From NCBI GenBank assembly GCA_964442135.1, contig CAYTYN010000013.1:1-33252 (forward strand): 33,252 nucleotides of DNA, written 5' to 3'. Position 1 is the stretch's first letter. Each line of letters starts with the position of its first letter. The stretch is from Avanaerovorax sp964442135. GTDB taxonomy: Bacteria > Bacillota > Clostridia > Peptostreptococcales > Anaerovoracaceae. A program made the position numbers and the translations under genes. This document shows positions 15,329 through 23,548 of the stretch, one piece after another. Under the pieces are notes generated by a model that was not told where the DNA came from, made no database searches, and saw only the letters and a list, made by a program, of their open reading frames with translations.

Positions 15329-16184
15329 GGTTAGGAAAATAGCCTGTATTGCCGGGCTGCTGGTAATGATGACGTCATCTGTTGCTTTTGCCGCAGAAGA
15401 TCTGGAAATTATCGGCTCGTATCCTGAAGACGGACAGAATAACACGACCTTGGAGAACATGGCCGTGAAGCTCCAGTTCAATAAAGCGGTAGACAGTGAG
15501 GAGAATCAGGAAGCTAACAGCGAATACTTTCAGATAGTTGACAGCGACGGCACTCAGATCCCTATCAGAGTTTACTATAATCCGGATGATTCTACTGAGG
15601 TTTTGGTTCTGGCTGATACCACAGAGATGAATTCCGCGGGTATCACCATAATGAGCAACTCGGACTATACCCTTCAGATCTCAGGGGAGTTTACGGCTAA
15701 CGACGGTTCTACCTTAGGCAGCACGGAGGAGATAACCTTCAGAACCCTTAACCAGTCCAGGAATACCATGGTGTATATGGCGATGATGTTCGTCATGTTC
15801 GGGGGAATGTTCTTCTTTAGCAGCAGGCAGATGAAGAAGCATGCCGCGGAGGAGGCCGCCGGAAGGACTAAGGAGGAACCGTTCAACCCATATAAAGAAG
15901 CGAAGAGAACGGGTAAATCTGTAGATGAGGTTATGGCCGAGCACGAGAAGGAAATGGCGAAGAAGGCTGCCAAGGCTGCAAAGCGGGCCGGTAATCAGAT
16001 CGAAGAAGCGATTGAAGAGGAAGAAGAGACCAACGGCAATTATAAGGTAAAGGGACCTCGTCCTATTTCTGCCGGAGGAAGCTCATATATCACCGGAAGG
16101 AAGGCTGTAGCCGAAGCGAAGAAAGCCGAGGAGGAACGCCTTGCTAAGAGAAGAGCCGCTGCTAAGAAGAAAAAGAAAAAGTAG
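15321..16184 (+). CDS. Membrane-anchored Ig-like (Big_5-type) protein with a charged cytoplasmic tail
   Basis: The 287-residue protein starts with a signal peptide (about 1-24, ending AFA). An Ig-like domain of the Big_5/SbsA type covers about 27-142 (note the family-typical YPEDGQ start). A single membrane span lies at about 150-167, then a cytoplasmic tail of about 120 residues that is strongly charged and Ala/Lys/Glu-rich and ends in six lysines. The extracytoplasmic part probably binds the cell wall or another protein; the tail may form a helix and its lysines may bind nucleic acid or membrane. The function is unknown. The start is supported by GGAGGAAGG seven bases upstream. No sortase signal is present. 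Confidence 0.75.
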   Translation: MNRVRKIACIAGLLVMMTSSVAFAAEDLEIIGSYPEDGQNNTTLENMAVKLQFNKAVDSEENQEANSEYFQIVDSDGTQIPIRVYYNPDDSTEVLVLADTTEMNSAGITIMSNSDYTLQISGEFTANDGSTLGSTEEITFRTLNQSRNTMVYMAMMFVMFGGMFFFSSRQMKKHAAEEAAGRTKEEPFNPYKEAKRTGKSVDEVMAEHEKEMAKKAAKAAKRAGNQIEEAIEEEEETNGNYKVKGPRPISAGGSSYITGRKAVAEAKKAEEERLAKRRAAAKKKKKK

Positions 16185-16205
16185 CGATATGATCTAGCAT
16201 TCAGT

Positions 16206-16235
16206 AAATGAGCGGTGTCTTTTCCGCTCATTTTT
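16206..16235 (+). terminator. Rho-independent terminator after the Ig-like protein gene
   Basis: AAATGAGCGG (16206-16215) pairs perfectly with CCGCTCATTT (16224-16233) around an eight-base loop, and the T-run spans 16231-16235. It closes the tadA transcription unit. Confidence 0.88.
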
Positions 16236-16255
16236 AACAGTCCGATAGTAGGGAA

Positions 16256-16269
16256 GAAAACAGGTTTTC
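16256..16269. promoter_or_regulatory. Palindrome upstream of ispE
   Basis: GAAAAC-AG-GTTTTC is a 14-bp inverted repeat 42 bases before the ispE start. Its two-base centre is too short for an RNA hairpin, so if it is functional it would be a DNA-binding site. The GntR-type regulator two genes downstream is a candidate partner; this is speculation. Confidence 0.3.
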
Positions 16270-16310
16270 CAAAGGGTCCGGTTCTCTTCATGGTAGGAAA
16301 GGCAGTATAA

Positions 16311-17273
16311 GTGAACGAGATAGAGCTCTACTCCTATGCTAAGATCAATCTTTCCATAGATGTGGGAAAGAGGATGGAAAACGGAATGCATCCCGTCGAC
16401 ATGATAATGCAGCAGATCGACTTTAAGGACGATGTTTCGGTCAGATACGAACCGGATTCGTCGAAGGGAAAGGGAAGCTTTCATATAGATCTCATCTGCA
16501 ACCGGCCGTATCTTCCCACCGACGAGAGGAATCTCGCCTATAAGGCGGCTGCTCTCATGGGGGAAAGATACGGGGAGAACATAGATAGCGGAAGAATCCA
16601 AATCAATATACGAAAGAGAATCCCTGTGGCCGCCGGTCTTGCAGGCGGCAGCGGCAACGCTGCTGCCGTCCTCCACGGACTTAACGTCCTGTGGGGCGGA
16701 CGGGACGGTCTGATAAGCCTGAGGGAGCTGCTGACGGCCGGCGCGGAGCTGGGCTCCGACGTGCCCTTCTGTATCGCAGGGCAGGCTCGCGCTTGCCGCA
16801 GGCTGCCGGCCGCCCTTCGCAGGGACCCGGCGGCAGGCTGTTGTGCCCGGGCCACAGGTACAGGAACGGAACTGAGGATGATAAGAGGGCTTAAGAGATG
16901 GGTCGTCATAGCAAGGCCCGAGATTTCCGTATCTACAGCCACGGTCTACAGAGGATTCGACAGCTGTGAGCCGGAAGAAAGACCTGACAACGATGCTCTC
17001 GAAGAAGCTCTCCGAACCGGAAATAGAAGAGGGATTCAGGATCAGATGATAAACGTGCTGGAAAGCTATACCCTTAAGGCATATCCCCAGGTTGCTGCCC
17101 TTAAGGAAAGGATAGGCGCGCTGGATTCGGGACTGTGTGCCGGAAAAGTCATGATGAGCGGAAGCGGACCTACCATATTCGCACTTTTCGACAGGAAAGA
17201 GCAGGCTGAGGGTCTTTGGACTGACTTGAGAGCCTTAGGATACGAAGCGTATTGGACAAAGACGATGGTATAA
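16311..17273 (+). CDS. ispE: 4-diphosphocytidyl-2-C-methyl-D-erythritol kinase with an internal insertion
   Basis: IspE phosphorylates CDP-methylerythritol in the MEP isoprenoid pathway. The GHMP-kinase features are present: YAKINL near the start with the catalytic lysine, the ATP loop PVAAGLAGGS, and the catalytic aspartate in GSDVPFC. The start is GTG 16311, eight bases after AGGAAAGG. The protein has 320 residues against about 285 normally. The excess is explained mainly by about 21 residues (158-178, rich in Arg, Ala and Cys) between DVPFCIAG and ARATGTGTEL, where the family has a short turn. That segment is about 76% GC and strongly palindromic. The frame is kept on both sides, so the gene may still be functional. 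The ATP loop reads GSGNAAA where GSxDAAA is usual. Confidence 0.9.
   Translation: MNEIELYSYAKINLSIDVGKRMENGMHPVDMIMQQIDFKDDVSVRYEPDSSKGKGSFHIDLICNRPYLPTDERNLAYKAAALMGERYGENIDSGRIQINIRKRIPVAAGLAGGSGNAAAVLHGLNVLWGGRDGLISLRELLTAGAELGSDVPFCIAGQARACRRLPAALRRDPAAGCCARATGTGTELRMIRGLKRWVVIARPEISVSTATVYRGFDSCEPEERPDNDALEEALRTGNRRGIQDQMINVLESYTLKAYPQVAALKERIGALDSGLCAGKVMMSGSGPTIFALFDRKEQAEGLWTDLRALGYEAYWTKTMV
16780..16840. repeat. GC-rich palindromic insertion inside ispE
   Basis: Hairpin 1 pairs GGCAGGC (16780-16786) with GCTTGCC (16791-16797). Hairpin 2 pairs CTGCCGgCCG (16803-16812, one bulge) with CGGCGGCAG (16828-16836). GCAGGCT occurs three times (16781, 16798, 16833) and CGCAGGG twice (16775, 16818). 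Codon use departs from the window: several CGC arginines where AGA/AGG are normal. The features recall palindromic elements inserted in frame in genes, such as those of Rickettsia. Confidence 0.55.
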
Positions 17274-17293
17274 AATATTCAAGGAGAAGCAAC

Positions 17294-17962
17294 ATGTTGA
17301 ATTTGGATTTGCAGAATCACAGACCCCTCAGGGAGATCGTTTACGAGGAATTGAAGAGGCAGATCTTGACGGGGAGAGTTACTCCCGGAATGAGAATGAT
17401 GGAGGTAGAGCTGGCTGAGGAGATGGGAGTGAGCAGAACTCCGGTCAGGGAAGCCATAAGAAAGCTGGAAAAAGAGGGCCTCGTCACCATCGAACCCAGA
17501 AGAGGAGCCTACGCTTCGGAAATATCTGTAAAAGACATGGTGGACGTTTTAGAAGTGCGGGAAGACCTGGAAGGATTCGCCGCCTTCCTTGCGGCGTCGA
17601 ATATAACCTCGTCGGAGGTGGCGGAGCTGGAGGTAATAATGGAAAACTACAGCGACGCTGTGCGTAACGACGACACGGAGAAGATGATTGCCTATGACGA
17701 AATGTTCCATAAGAAGATCGTGGCCGCCACCGGGAACAAGACTTTGATGCAGCTGTCGGAAATAGTTCAGGAGCTGGCGCTCAGGTTCAGATATCTCTAC
17801 TACGATCATTTTTCCCGGTATGTGAACATGCCCATAGAGCATAAAAAGATAATCGACGCCATTTCCACCGGAGACGGCGAACTGGCTCGCAGGTCAGCGA
17901 ACGACCACGTGAAAAAGCTTAAGGACTTTGTTATAACAGAAGGAGACAGAGCGTTCAGATAG
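17294..17962 (+). CDS. GntR-family transcriptional regulator (FadR/FCD subfamily)
   Basis: The 222-residue protein has an N-terminal winged helix-turn-helix (about residues 12-75, with SRTPVREAIRKLEKEGLV as the recognition region) and a C-terminal all-helical FCD domain. The FCD metal-site residues appear intact: Asp and His in YDEMFHKK, His in IEHKK, and His in NDHVKK. Such domains usually bind small carboxylates. The start is ATG 17294, after AAGGAGAAG; an in-frame ATG at 17252 lies inside ispE. It sits between ispE and a MATE exporter, 32 bases before the latter, so it may control that exporter. The ligand cannot be read from the sequence. Confidence 0.87.
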   Translation: MLNLDLQNHRPLREIVYEELKRQILTGRVTPGMRMMEVELAEEMGVSRTPVREAIRKLEKEGLVTIEPRRGAYASEISVKDMVDVLEVREDLEGFAAFLAASNITSSEVAELEVIMENYSDAVRNDDTEKMIAYDEMFHKKIVAATGNKTLMQLSEIVQELALRFRYLYYDHFSRYVNMPIEHKKIIDAISTGDGELARRSANDHVKKLKDFVITEGDRAFR

Positions 17963-17994
17963 GGATGATATCTGAAAAGGGAGGTTGAAAGGCA

Positions 17995-19371
17995 TTGTCA
18001 GAGGCTGTACCCGAAGGTTCGAAGATTAACGGCATAACCGACGGAGTCATATGGAAGGAGTTGCTGAAGTTTTCGGCTCCTTTGCTGGTGGGGAATTTAT
18101 TTCAACAGCTTTACAACACTGTAGACAGCATCGTGGTCGGCAATTTTGTCGGCAGCAACGCCCTTGCGGCGGTGGGCTCCGGCATGGTCATAATAAACAT
18201 GCTCATAGGTCTGTTCATGGGCATATCCGCCGGCACTGGGGTACTGGTATCTCAATATTACGGCGCCCGGGATGTGCGGGGACTTCAGGGAACCGTGCAC
18301 ACAGGCATCATGTCCATGTTCTACTGCGGTATTATAGTCACCGTAATCGGCATAATAACGGTTCCGTGGATAGTGAAAGCTATAGGAACTCCCGCTGAGG
18401 TAGAGAGCCTGTTAGTCCTGTACCTTAGGATTTTCTTCCTTGGGAGCGTACCTCTGGTTATTTACAACATGGGAGCGGGAATTCTCAGGGCAGTAGGGGA
18501 CTCCAAGCGGCCTCTTTACTTCCTTATAGTAGCCTGCCTTACTAACATCGTCCTCGATCTGGTGTTCGTGCTGGTATTCGACCTAGGTGTGGCGGGAGTC
18601 GCCATAGCGACAGGAATAGCTCAGGCCGTTTCGGCGGTACTGGTGCTCCGTGCCTTAGCTCACGACGATGATATTTACAGGATCAGCCTGAGGAAATTGA
18701 AGGTGCAGAAGAACTATCTGATAGCCATAATAAAGATAGGTCTGCCGTCCGGAATCCAGCAGTCGGTCATATCCTTCTCCAACATAATCGTGCAGAGCAA
18801 GATAAACGTATTCGGCGCCGCCGCCATGGCAGGCTACAGCGCCTACAATAAGGTAGACAGCTTTATAATGCTGCCGTTTATGAGCATAAGCCTTGCCAGC
18901 ACTACCTTCGTAGGTCAGAACATAGGCGCTAAAAAGCTGGACAGGGTGAAAAAATCTGCTAATACCAGCTGGCTTCTCTCCATATCAGTCACGCTGGCTA
19001 TTTCCCTGCTGGTGTTCCTGCTGGGAACCTATCTGATAAGGATGTTCACCTCGGATCCTGAGGTTATAAGCTACGGACGTATCATGCTCACGTGGATGGC
19101 TCCGTTCTACTTCTTATGCTGTACCGCCAATGTGCTGGGAGGAATCATAAGGGGCTCCGGCGAAGCGGCGGTTCCTATGCTCATAATGGTAGGAAATTTC
19201 TGCGTGATCAGGATAATATGGTTGACCATAATGACCGCCCTCTTCCATAATATTGATGTGGTGTTCGCCGGATATCCGGTAACGTGGCTCACAGCCGCCG
19301 TAATTATGTTCATATACTATAAGAAGGGCAACTGGCTGAAGAGGCACATGGATGCCGAGAGACTGTCCTGA
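17995..19371 (+). CDS. MATE-family multidrug/cation antiporter
   Basis: The 458-residue protein has the 12-helix layout of MATE exporters, with two MatE halves that begin around residues 25 and 245. The N-terminal signature FSAPLLVGNLFQQLYNTVDS is typical of the family's NorM/DinF-like bacterial branch. It probably exports organic cations or toxic metabolites in exchange for Na+ or H+. The start is TTG 17995, preceded by AAGGGAGG; there is no ATG before the first helix. The gene ends at a strong terminator. Association with a GntR regulator suggests inducible expression. The substrate is unknown. Confidence 0.9.
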   Translation: MSEAVPEGSKINGITDGVIWKELLKFSAPLLVGNLFQQLYNTVDSIVVGNFVGSNALAAVGSGMVIINMLIGLFMGISAGTGVLVSQYYGARDVRGLQGTVHTGIMSMFYCGIIVTVIGIITVPWIVKAIGTPAEVESLLVLYLRIFFLGSVPLVIYNMGAGILRAVGDSKRPLYFLIVACLTNIVLDLVFVLVFDLGVAGVAIATGIAQAVSAVLVLRALAHDDDIYRISLRKLKVQKNYLIAIIKIGLPSGIQQSVISFSNIIVQSKINVFGAAAMAGYSAYNKVDSFIMLPFMSISLASTTFVGQNIGAKKLDRVKKSANTSWLLSISVTLAISLLVFLLGTYLIRMFTSDPEVISYGRIMLTWMAPFYFLCCTANVLGGIIRGSGEAAVPMLIMVGNFCVIRIIWLTIMTALFHNIDVVFAGYPVTWLTAAVIMFIYYKKGNWLKRHMDAERLS

Positions 19372-19414
19372 TTACTGATGCCGGCCTGCCGAGCCTGCCG
19401 ATAACGGTCAATAG

Positions 19415-19465
19415 AAAAGACCGCCTGCACAGCTGATTATTCATCGACTGTGCAGGCGGTCTTTT
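19415..19465. terminator. Bidirectional terminator between the MATE gene and htrA
   Basis: An 18-bp perfect stem pairs 19415-19432 with 19448-19465; the left arm begins AAAAGACCGCC and the right arm ends GGCGGTCTTTT. The A-run on one side and T-run on the other let it stop both the rightward MATE transcript and the leftward htrA transcript. Confidence 0.92.
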
Positions 19466-19550
19466 GGATATATATTCGGACACCCCTTCATCCCCGACGT
19501 GCTGATACTACTAAGAGGAAAATGGTGATAAAGGGGAATTGTTGTTTTAT

Positions 19551-20963
19551 TTATTGGGCTTCAGTAAGGGTGGTCACCAGTTCCACGGTGCTCCCGTCTC
19601 TAATCACTATGACCTTGACCTGATCTCCGGGGCTGTAGCCGAGAAGGACTGAACTCAAGGTAGCGGTGCTGTCTATCATAGTATCGCCTATGTAATATAT
19701 GAGATCTCCCGCCTGGAAGCCTGCGGCCTGAGCTTCAGAGCCTGTTACCTCTACGATGTATATGCCCGTCAGCTGAAGTCCGTACTGCATGGCAGTGGAG
19801 GCGTCGGTGGCGTCTATTACGCTTACGCCTAATGCTGCCCGTCCCGTAACACGGCCGTTCTCGATAAGCTCTTTGCCTATCTCGGCTGCGGTGTTAATAG
19901 GGATAGCGAATCCGAGGCCTTCGACATTGGAGCCGGAAGACTTGGCTACGACTATGCCTATAAGGTTGCCGCTGCCGTCGAACAGTCCGCCGCCGGAATT
20001 GCCCGGATTTATAGCGGCGTCAGTCTGGAGCAGAGTCATGTTCTGATCCTCTACTGTCAACTCTCTGTCAAGGGCGCTTATAATGCCTACGGTGGCTGAT
20101 CCGCCCAGCTCTCCGAGAGGATTTCCGATGGCTACCGCCAGATCGCCTACTGAAAGCTCGTCGCTGTTTCCATAGGTTGCTGCGGTCAGGTTGTCGGCGT
20201 CTATCTGTATTATAGCTATATCTGTCTTGTCGTCAGTGCCTACGACGGTAGCGTCGTAGGAGGTGCCGTCCTTCAACGTAACCGTAATAGTGGAGGCGCC
20301 CTCTATAACGTGATTGCACGTCATTATATATCCGTCGGTATCTACTATGACGCCGCTTCCCGCGCCTTCCGTAACGTAGTTCTGAATCCAGGAGTCGGTG
20401 GATACAGACTCGGTCTTTATCTCCACGACGGCATTTTCATTTTGAGCGACTATCTCTTCTACTGATTTCTCAGAACCGGTGGACTCGGCCAAGGTGTAGT
20501 TAGTAGCCGATATCTGCTTGGTCGTTCCGATTACAGTGCTCCCGCCGAAGAGCATCATACCGCCTACGGTAAGTCCGGAGGTGACGAGCATACAGCAGAT
20601 CATGGTTATAACGAAAGCCTTGCGTGTAATAAACATGGGCGGCTTTTTTTTCTTGACCTTTTTCCCTTTGACATGGGGTATATGCTCATAGGTGTATGCC
20701 CTCTGCTGTTCGGCTCCCGGCTCCGTCTGTCCGTAGCTGTAGGATCCGGTTTCTCCCCGTTGCGGATCGAAGGTTCTTGCTTCGGTATATTCGGAGGCCG
20801 CGCTGTAGCTCTGCTCAGCAGCTGCGCTCGGGTCCGGCTCAGAAGCCGCGCCGAACTCAGATTCTCCGGCCTTCGAGGTTCTTTCGTTTTCCTCGGGCTC
20901 AGGCTCGCGCATAGTGAAGTTCTGTTGGGAATAACCATTGTTATTGTCAAATTCGTTAGACAT
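19551..20963 (-). CDS. htrA: HtrA/DegP-type membrane serine protease
   Basis: This is a membrane-bound quality-control protease of the S1C family, 470 residues. The N-terminal 100 residues are disordered, acidic and Tyr/Gln-rich, then come a basic stretch (KKVKKKK) and one membrane span (about 115-139). The trypsin-like domain carries the catalytic triad H218 (TCNHV), D248 (KTDIA) and S323 (GNSGGG). One PDZ domain covers about 378-466. The protease domain faces outward. The start has an AAGGTGG ribosome site just upstream on the minus strand. It diverges from hslO, another envelope/redox-stress gene, across 195 bp. Confidence 0.94.
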   Translation of the reverse strand: MSNEFDNNNGYSQQNFTMREPEPEENERTSKAGESEFGAASEPDPSAAAEQSYSAASEYTEARTFDPQRGETGSYSYGQTEPGAEQQRAYTYEHIPHVKGKKVKKKKPPMFITRKAFVITMICCMLVTSGLTVGGMMLFGGSTVIGTTKQISATNYTLAESTGSEKSVEEIVAQNENAVVEIKTESVSTDSWIQNYVTEGAGSGVIVDTDGYIMTCNHVIEGASTITVTLKDGTSYDATVVGTDDKTDIAIIQIDADNLTAATYGNSDELSVGDLAVAIGNPLGELGGSATVGIISALDRELTVEDQNMTLLQTDAAINPGNSGGGLFDGSGNLIGIVVAKSSGSNVEGLGFAIPINTAAEIGKELIENGRVTGRAALGVSVIDATDASTAMQYGLQLTGIYIVEVTGSEAQAAGFQAGDLIYYIGDTMIDSTATLSSVLLGYSPGDQVKVIVIRDGSTVELVTTLTEAQ

Positions 20964-21067
20964 GTGGATTCCACCTTTCTGGATAGATTATTGATTTTCT
21001 CCGTATAGAGAAAAAAGAGTCGAAGCCGCATGGCGACCCAACTTATCCTTACCCCTTTTCCGGATAA

Positions 21068-21101
21068 ATTATAGAGAAGAATTGTGGATTTCTTGTGTCA
21101 A
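21068..21101 (-). promoter_or_regulatory. Possible htrA promoter
   Basis: On the minus strand a perfect TATAAT lies at 21068-21073 and a perfect TTGACA at 21096-21101. The 22-base spacing is too long for normal sigma-70 use, so either the -10 acts with another -35 or a regulator bridges the gap. A second TTGACC lies at 21105-21110. Confidence 0.4.
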
Positions 21102-21115
21102 AAAGGTCAAGCTTG

Positions 21116-21124
21116 TGCTAAAAT
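21116..21124 (+). promoter_or_regulatory. Extended -10 promoter of hslO
   Basis: TGCTAAAAT is an extended -10 element, with a weak -35 (GTGTCA, 21095-21100) 18 bases upstream. Transcription should start near 21131, giving a leader of about 28 bases with the AGGGAGG ribosome site at 21141-21147. Confidence 0.5.
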
Positions 21125-21158
21125 ACTGTACTAGATGTAAAGGGAGGGATAATGAGAA

Positions 21159-22091
21159 ATGGGAAAAGCGATTACCGCAATGGACAGATCAGGCTCGTTT
21201 CGCATTTGTCTGTCTATAACTACCGACATGGTGGAAAAGGCGAGAGAAATACATGGCACTACGCCCTTAGCTACAGCAGCTCTGGGAAGAGTTCTTACAG
21301 GCGCCGGCCTTATGGGCCTTATGATGAAAAATGAAAGGGATAAGGTGACAGTACAGTTTAAAGGCGACGGCCCCGCCAAGCAGATATTGGCTACCGCTGA
21401 CGGACGGGGAAATGTAAAGGGATACATAGCTGTGCCTGATGTAGATCTTCCTTTGAAAGAGAATGGACATTTGGACGTAGGCGGAGCCTTGGGGATAGGT
21501 GAGCTGACTGTCATAAGGGATATGGGTCTCAGGGAACCCTACGTAGGAAGGATCGCTCTGGTGTCCGGAGAGATAGCCGACGATCTAACAGCATACTACT
21601 ACGTTTCAGAGCAACAGAACACTTCTGTTGCTTTAGGCGTTAAAATTGCGAGAAATCTCAGCGTCCTTTGTGCCGGAGGCATGATAATCCAGATGCTGCC
21701 CGATGCTAAGGAAGAGGCGGTGGATGCCCTGGAGAATCTGCTGAGGGGAATGCGCCCCCTCACTACCATCATAGAAGAGGTAATACTGAGGTCTAAGGGA
21801 TACTCGGAGGAAGGAACGGTAGAGCTTCTCTTAGGCGAAATATTCAAGAATATAGATCCGGAGTTCATGCCTGAAAAGACCGGCTCGGAAGAGATAAACT
21901 GGAGCTGCGACTGTAGCGAAAAAAGGCTGGAAGCCGTCCTTGCCACCTTAGGCGCAGATGAGCTTAAGGCTATGATAGAAGAGGATAACGGCGGGGAGAT
22001 GGTATGTCAGTTCTGCGAAAAGAAATATTTTTTTGACGCAGATCACCTGAGGAGGATACTGGAAGGGATAACAGGGCGCAAGGAGAACTGA
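21159..22091 (+). CDS. hslO: Redox-regulated chaperone Hsp33
   Basis: Hsp33 is a cytoplasmic holdase switched on by oxidation. The 310-residue protein shows the typical N-terminal domain and the redox-switch zinc centre: C250-x-C252 and C283-x2-C286. All four zinc cysteines are present. The start is ATG 21159; another ATG at 21152 is out of frame. An anaerobe would use it against oxygen or disulfide stress. ddl starts one base after its stop codon, so the genes are co-transcribed. Confidence 0.94.
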   Translation: MGKAITAMDRSGSFRICLSITTDMVEKAREIHGTTPLATAALGRVLTGAGLMGLMMKNERDKVTVQFKGDGPAKQILATADGRGNVKGYIAVPDVDLPLKENGHLDVGGALGIGELTVIRDMGLREPYVGRIALVSGEIADDLTAYYYVSEQQNTSVALGVKIARNLSVLCAGGMIIQMLPDAKEEAVDALENLLRGMRPLTTIIEEVILRSKGYSEEGTVELLLGEIFKNIDPEFMPEKTGSEEINWSCDCSEKRLEAVLATLGADELKAMIEEDNGGEMVCQFCEKKYFFDADHLRRILEGITGRKEN

Positions 22092-22092
22092 T

Positions 22093-23124
22093 ATGAAAAG
22101 AGTAGGATTTATCTTTGGAGGACGGTCAGGAGAACACCGGGTTTCCCTCATGTCGGCGACAGAGATTATGCTGGCCGCCGGGGAAACGGATATCCGGCAG
22201 GTCATGATAGGCATATCCGAGGAAGGGGACTGGTATCTTTACCAAGGCGCCATAGAGGATATCCTTTCGGGAAGATGGATAGAAGGGGCCGAACCCTTGG
22301 AGATCAGCAGGCTTAAGGAGCTTATAGACTTTGCCTTTCCGGTTCTTCACGGACCCTACGGCGAGGATGGGAGCGTCCAGGGCCTATTTGAGATGATGGG
22401 GATTCCCTACGCAGGATGCGGAGTCCTAGCCTCTGCCCTTTGCATGGATAAATCCTGCGCCAAGGATATATTTGTAAAAGTAGGACTGCCAACCTGTAGA
22501 TATAAGCTGGCTTTCAGGGAAAAGCTTCCGTCATATGAAGGGAAAAAGGCGGAGGATATACTGAAGAGTCTGGGAGGAACGGTGTTCGTGAAGCCGTCCA
22601 ACATGGGATCCAGTGTAGGCATTTCCAAGGCGCGAACGGCAGAGGAGCTTACCGGAGCCCTTCGGCTTGCATCGAAGTACGACAGAAGGCTGATAATCGA
22701 GGAAGCCCTGGACGCGAGAGAGCTGGAGACGGCTGTGCTGGGAAACACGGATATTGAGGTGGCGGAGGTAGGCGAGATTGCAGCTGCATCTGAATTCTAC
22801 GACTACCGGTCGAAGTACAGCTCAGAGAGCGGCACAAGACTGATGATACCGGCTGAGCTTCCCAACTCCGTCAGAGATCGGATAAGAGATATGGCGGCGA
22901 AGGCATACAAGAGTCTGGACTGCGCAGGCTTTGCCAGAGTGGACTTCTTCATGGAGAGGAACACCGGCGAGATATATATAAATGAGATAAATACCATCCC
23001 CGGATTTACTCGTTACAGTATGTTCCCAATGCTTTGGAATCAGGCAGGGGTCGGACTTCCGGCTCTTATCGAGAGAATTGTGGAGTTAGGATATGAAAGA
23101 TATAACGATAAAAATAACCGGTAA
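22093..23124 (+). CDS. ddl: D-alanine--D-alanine ligase
   Basis: Ddl joins two D-alanines for peptidoglycan precursors, using ATP. The 343-residue protein has the N-terminal GGRSGEHRVS motif, the ATP-grasp KPSNMGSSVG segment, and near the end NEINTIPGFT. The FYDYRSKY motif carries the tyrosine found in true D-Ala-D-Ala ligases, where VanA-type D-lactate ligases have histidine, so vancomycin resistance is not implied. EHRVS is a small change from the usual EHEVS. The ornithine pathway also makes D-alanine (through OrtAB), so the two could share a pool. The last 32 bases overlap the next gene. Confidence 0.94.
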   Translation: MKRVGFIFGGRSGEHRVSLMSATEIMLAAGETDIRQVMIGISEEGDWYLYQGAIEDILSGRWIEGAEPLEISRLKELIDFAFPVLHGPYGEDGSVQGLFEMMGIPYAGCGVLASALCMDKSCAKDIFVKVGLPTCRYKLAFREKLPSYEGKKAEDILKSLGGTVFVKPSNMGSSVGISKARTAEELTGALRLASKYDRRLIIEEALDARELETAVLGNTDIEVAEVGEIAAASEFYDYRSKYSSESGTRLMIPAELPNSVRDRIRDMAAKAYKSLDCAGFARVDFFMERNTGEIYINEINTIPGFTRYSMFPMLWNQAGVGLPALIERIVELGYERYNDKNNR

Positions 23125-23527
23125 CCAGTTTATCGGAGACGAAGTAGAAGAGAGGATGGAATTCGTTACAGACGGAAGGATGTACGAACGAAACGGCGCC
23201 AATTATTACATATACGAGGAAAGCGAGTTTTCCGGTTTTCCCGGATGCCTGACCAGTCTGAAGCTTAAAGGAGATACTCTTCGCATGAAGAGACTTGGGA
23301 AAAACAGCGGTCAGGGTTATGGGACTGAGCTGGAATTTCGCAAAGGGGGAAGGTTCAGCAGCAGGTATCAGACCCCTTTCGGCTCCTTTGACATGGAGGT
23401 TCTGACCAACAGCTTGGAGACGCGGATCGATGAAAATGGCTGTGGCTTCATCAAGGTAGACTATCACGTCAGTCTTCAGGGTATGGCCGAGGGCAGAAAC
23501 GCCTTAGAAATAGAGATAAGTCAGTAG
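23093..23527 (+). CDS. DUF1934 (YwiB-like) beta-barrel protein
   Basis: The 144-residue protein matches the DUF1934 family in length and pattern: short beta-rich segments, MEFVTDGRMY near residue 25, and TPFGSFDMEVLTN in the second half. The family has a calycin-like barrel fold and unknown function. It starts inside ddl (overlap 32 bases), with GGAGTTAGG before the ATG. No signal peptide is visible, so it is cytoplasmic. Confidence 0.75.
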   Translation: MKDITIKITGNQFIGDEVEERMEFVTDGRMYERNGANYYIYEESEFSGFPGCLTSLKLKGDTLRMKRLGKNSGQGYGTELEFRKGGRFSSRYQTPFGSFDMEVLTNSLETRIDENGCGFIKVDYHVSLQGMAEGRNALEIEISQ

Positions 23528-23548
23528 GATGCCGAAAGGGGAGAAATT

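Noticed and set aside
16691..16894. A separate small gene, or a frameshift, inside ispE
   Set aside because: The main frame aligns with IspE on both sides of the odd segment, so an in-frame insertion explains it better. The alternative frame has no ribosome site.
21096..21112. True CtsR operator between htrA and hslO
   Set aside because: The two GTCAA units are 9 bp apart and not the required 10, and the second unit ends in AAG.
22093..23124. VanA-type D-alanine--D-lactate ligase
   Set aside because: The FYDYRSKY motif has the tyrosine of ordinary D-Ala-D-Ala ligases, and no vanH or vanX is nearby.
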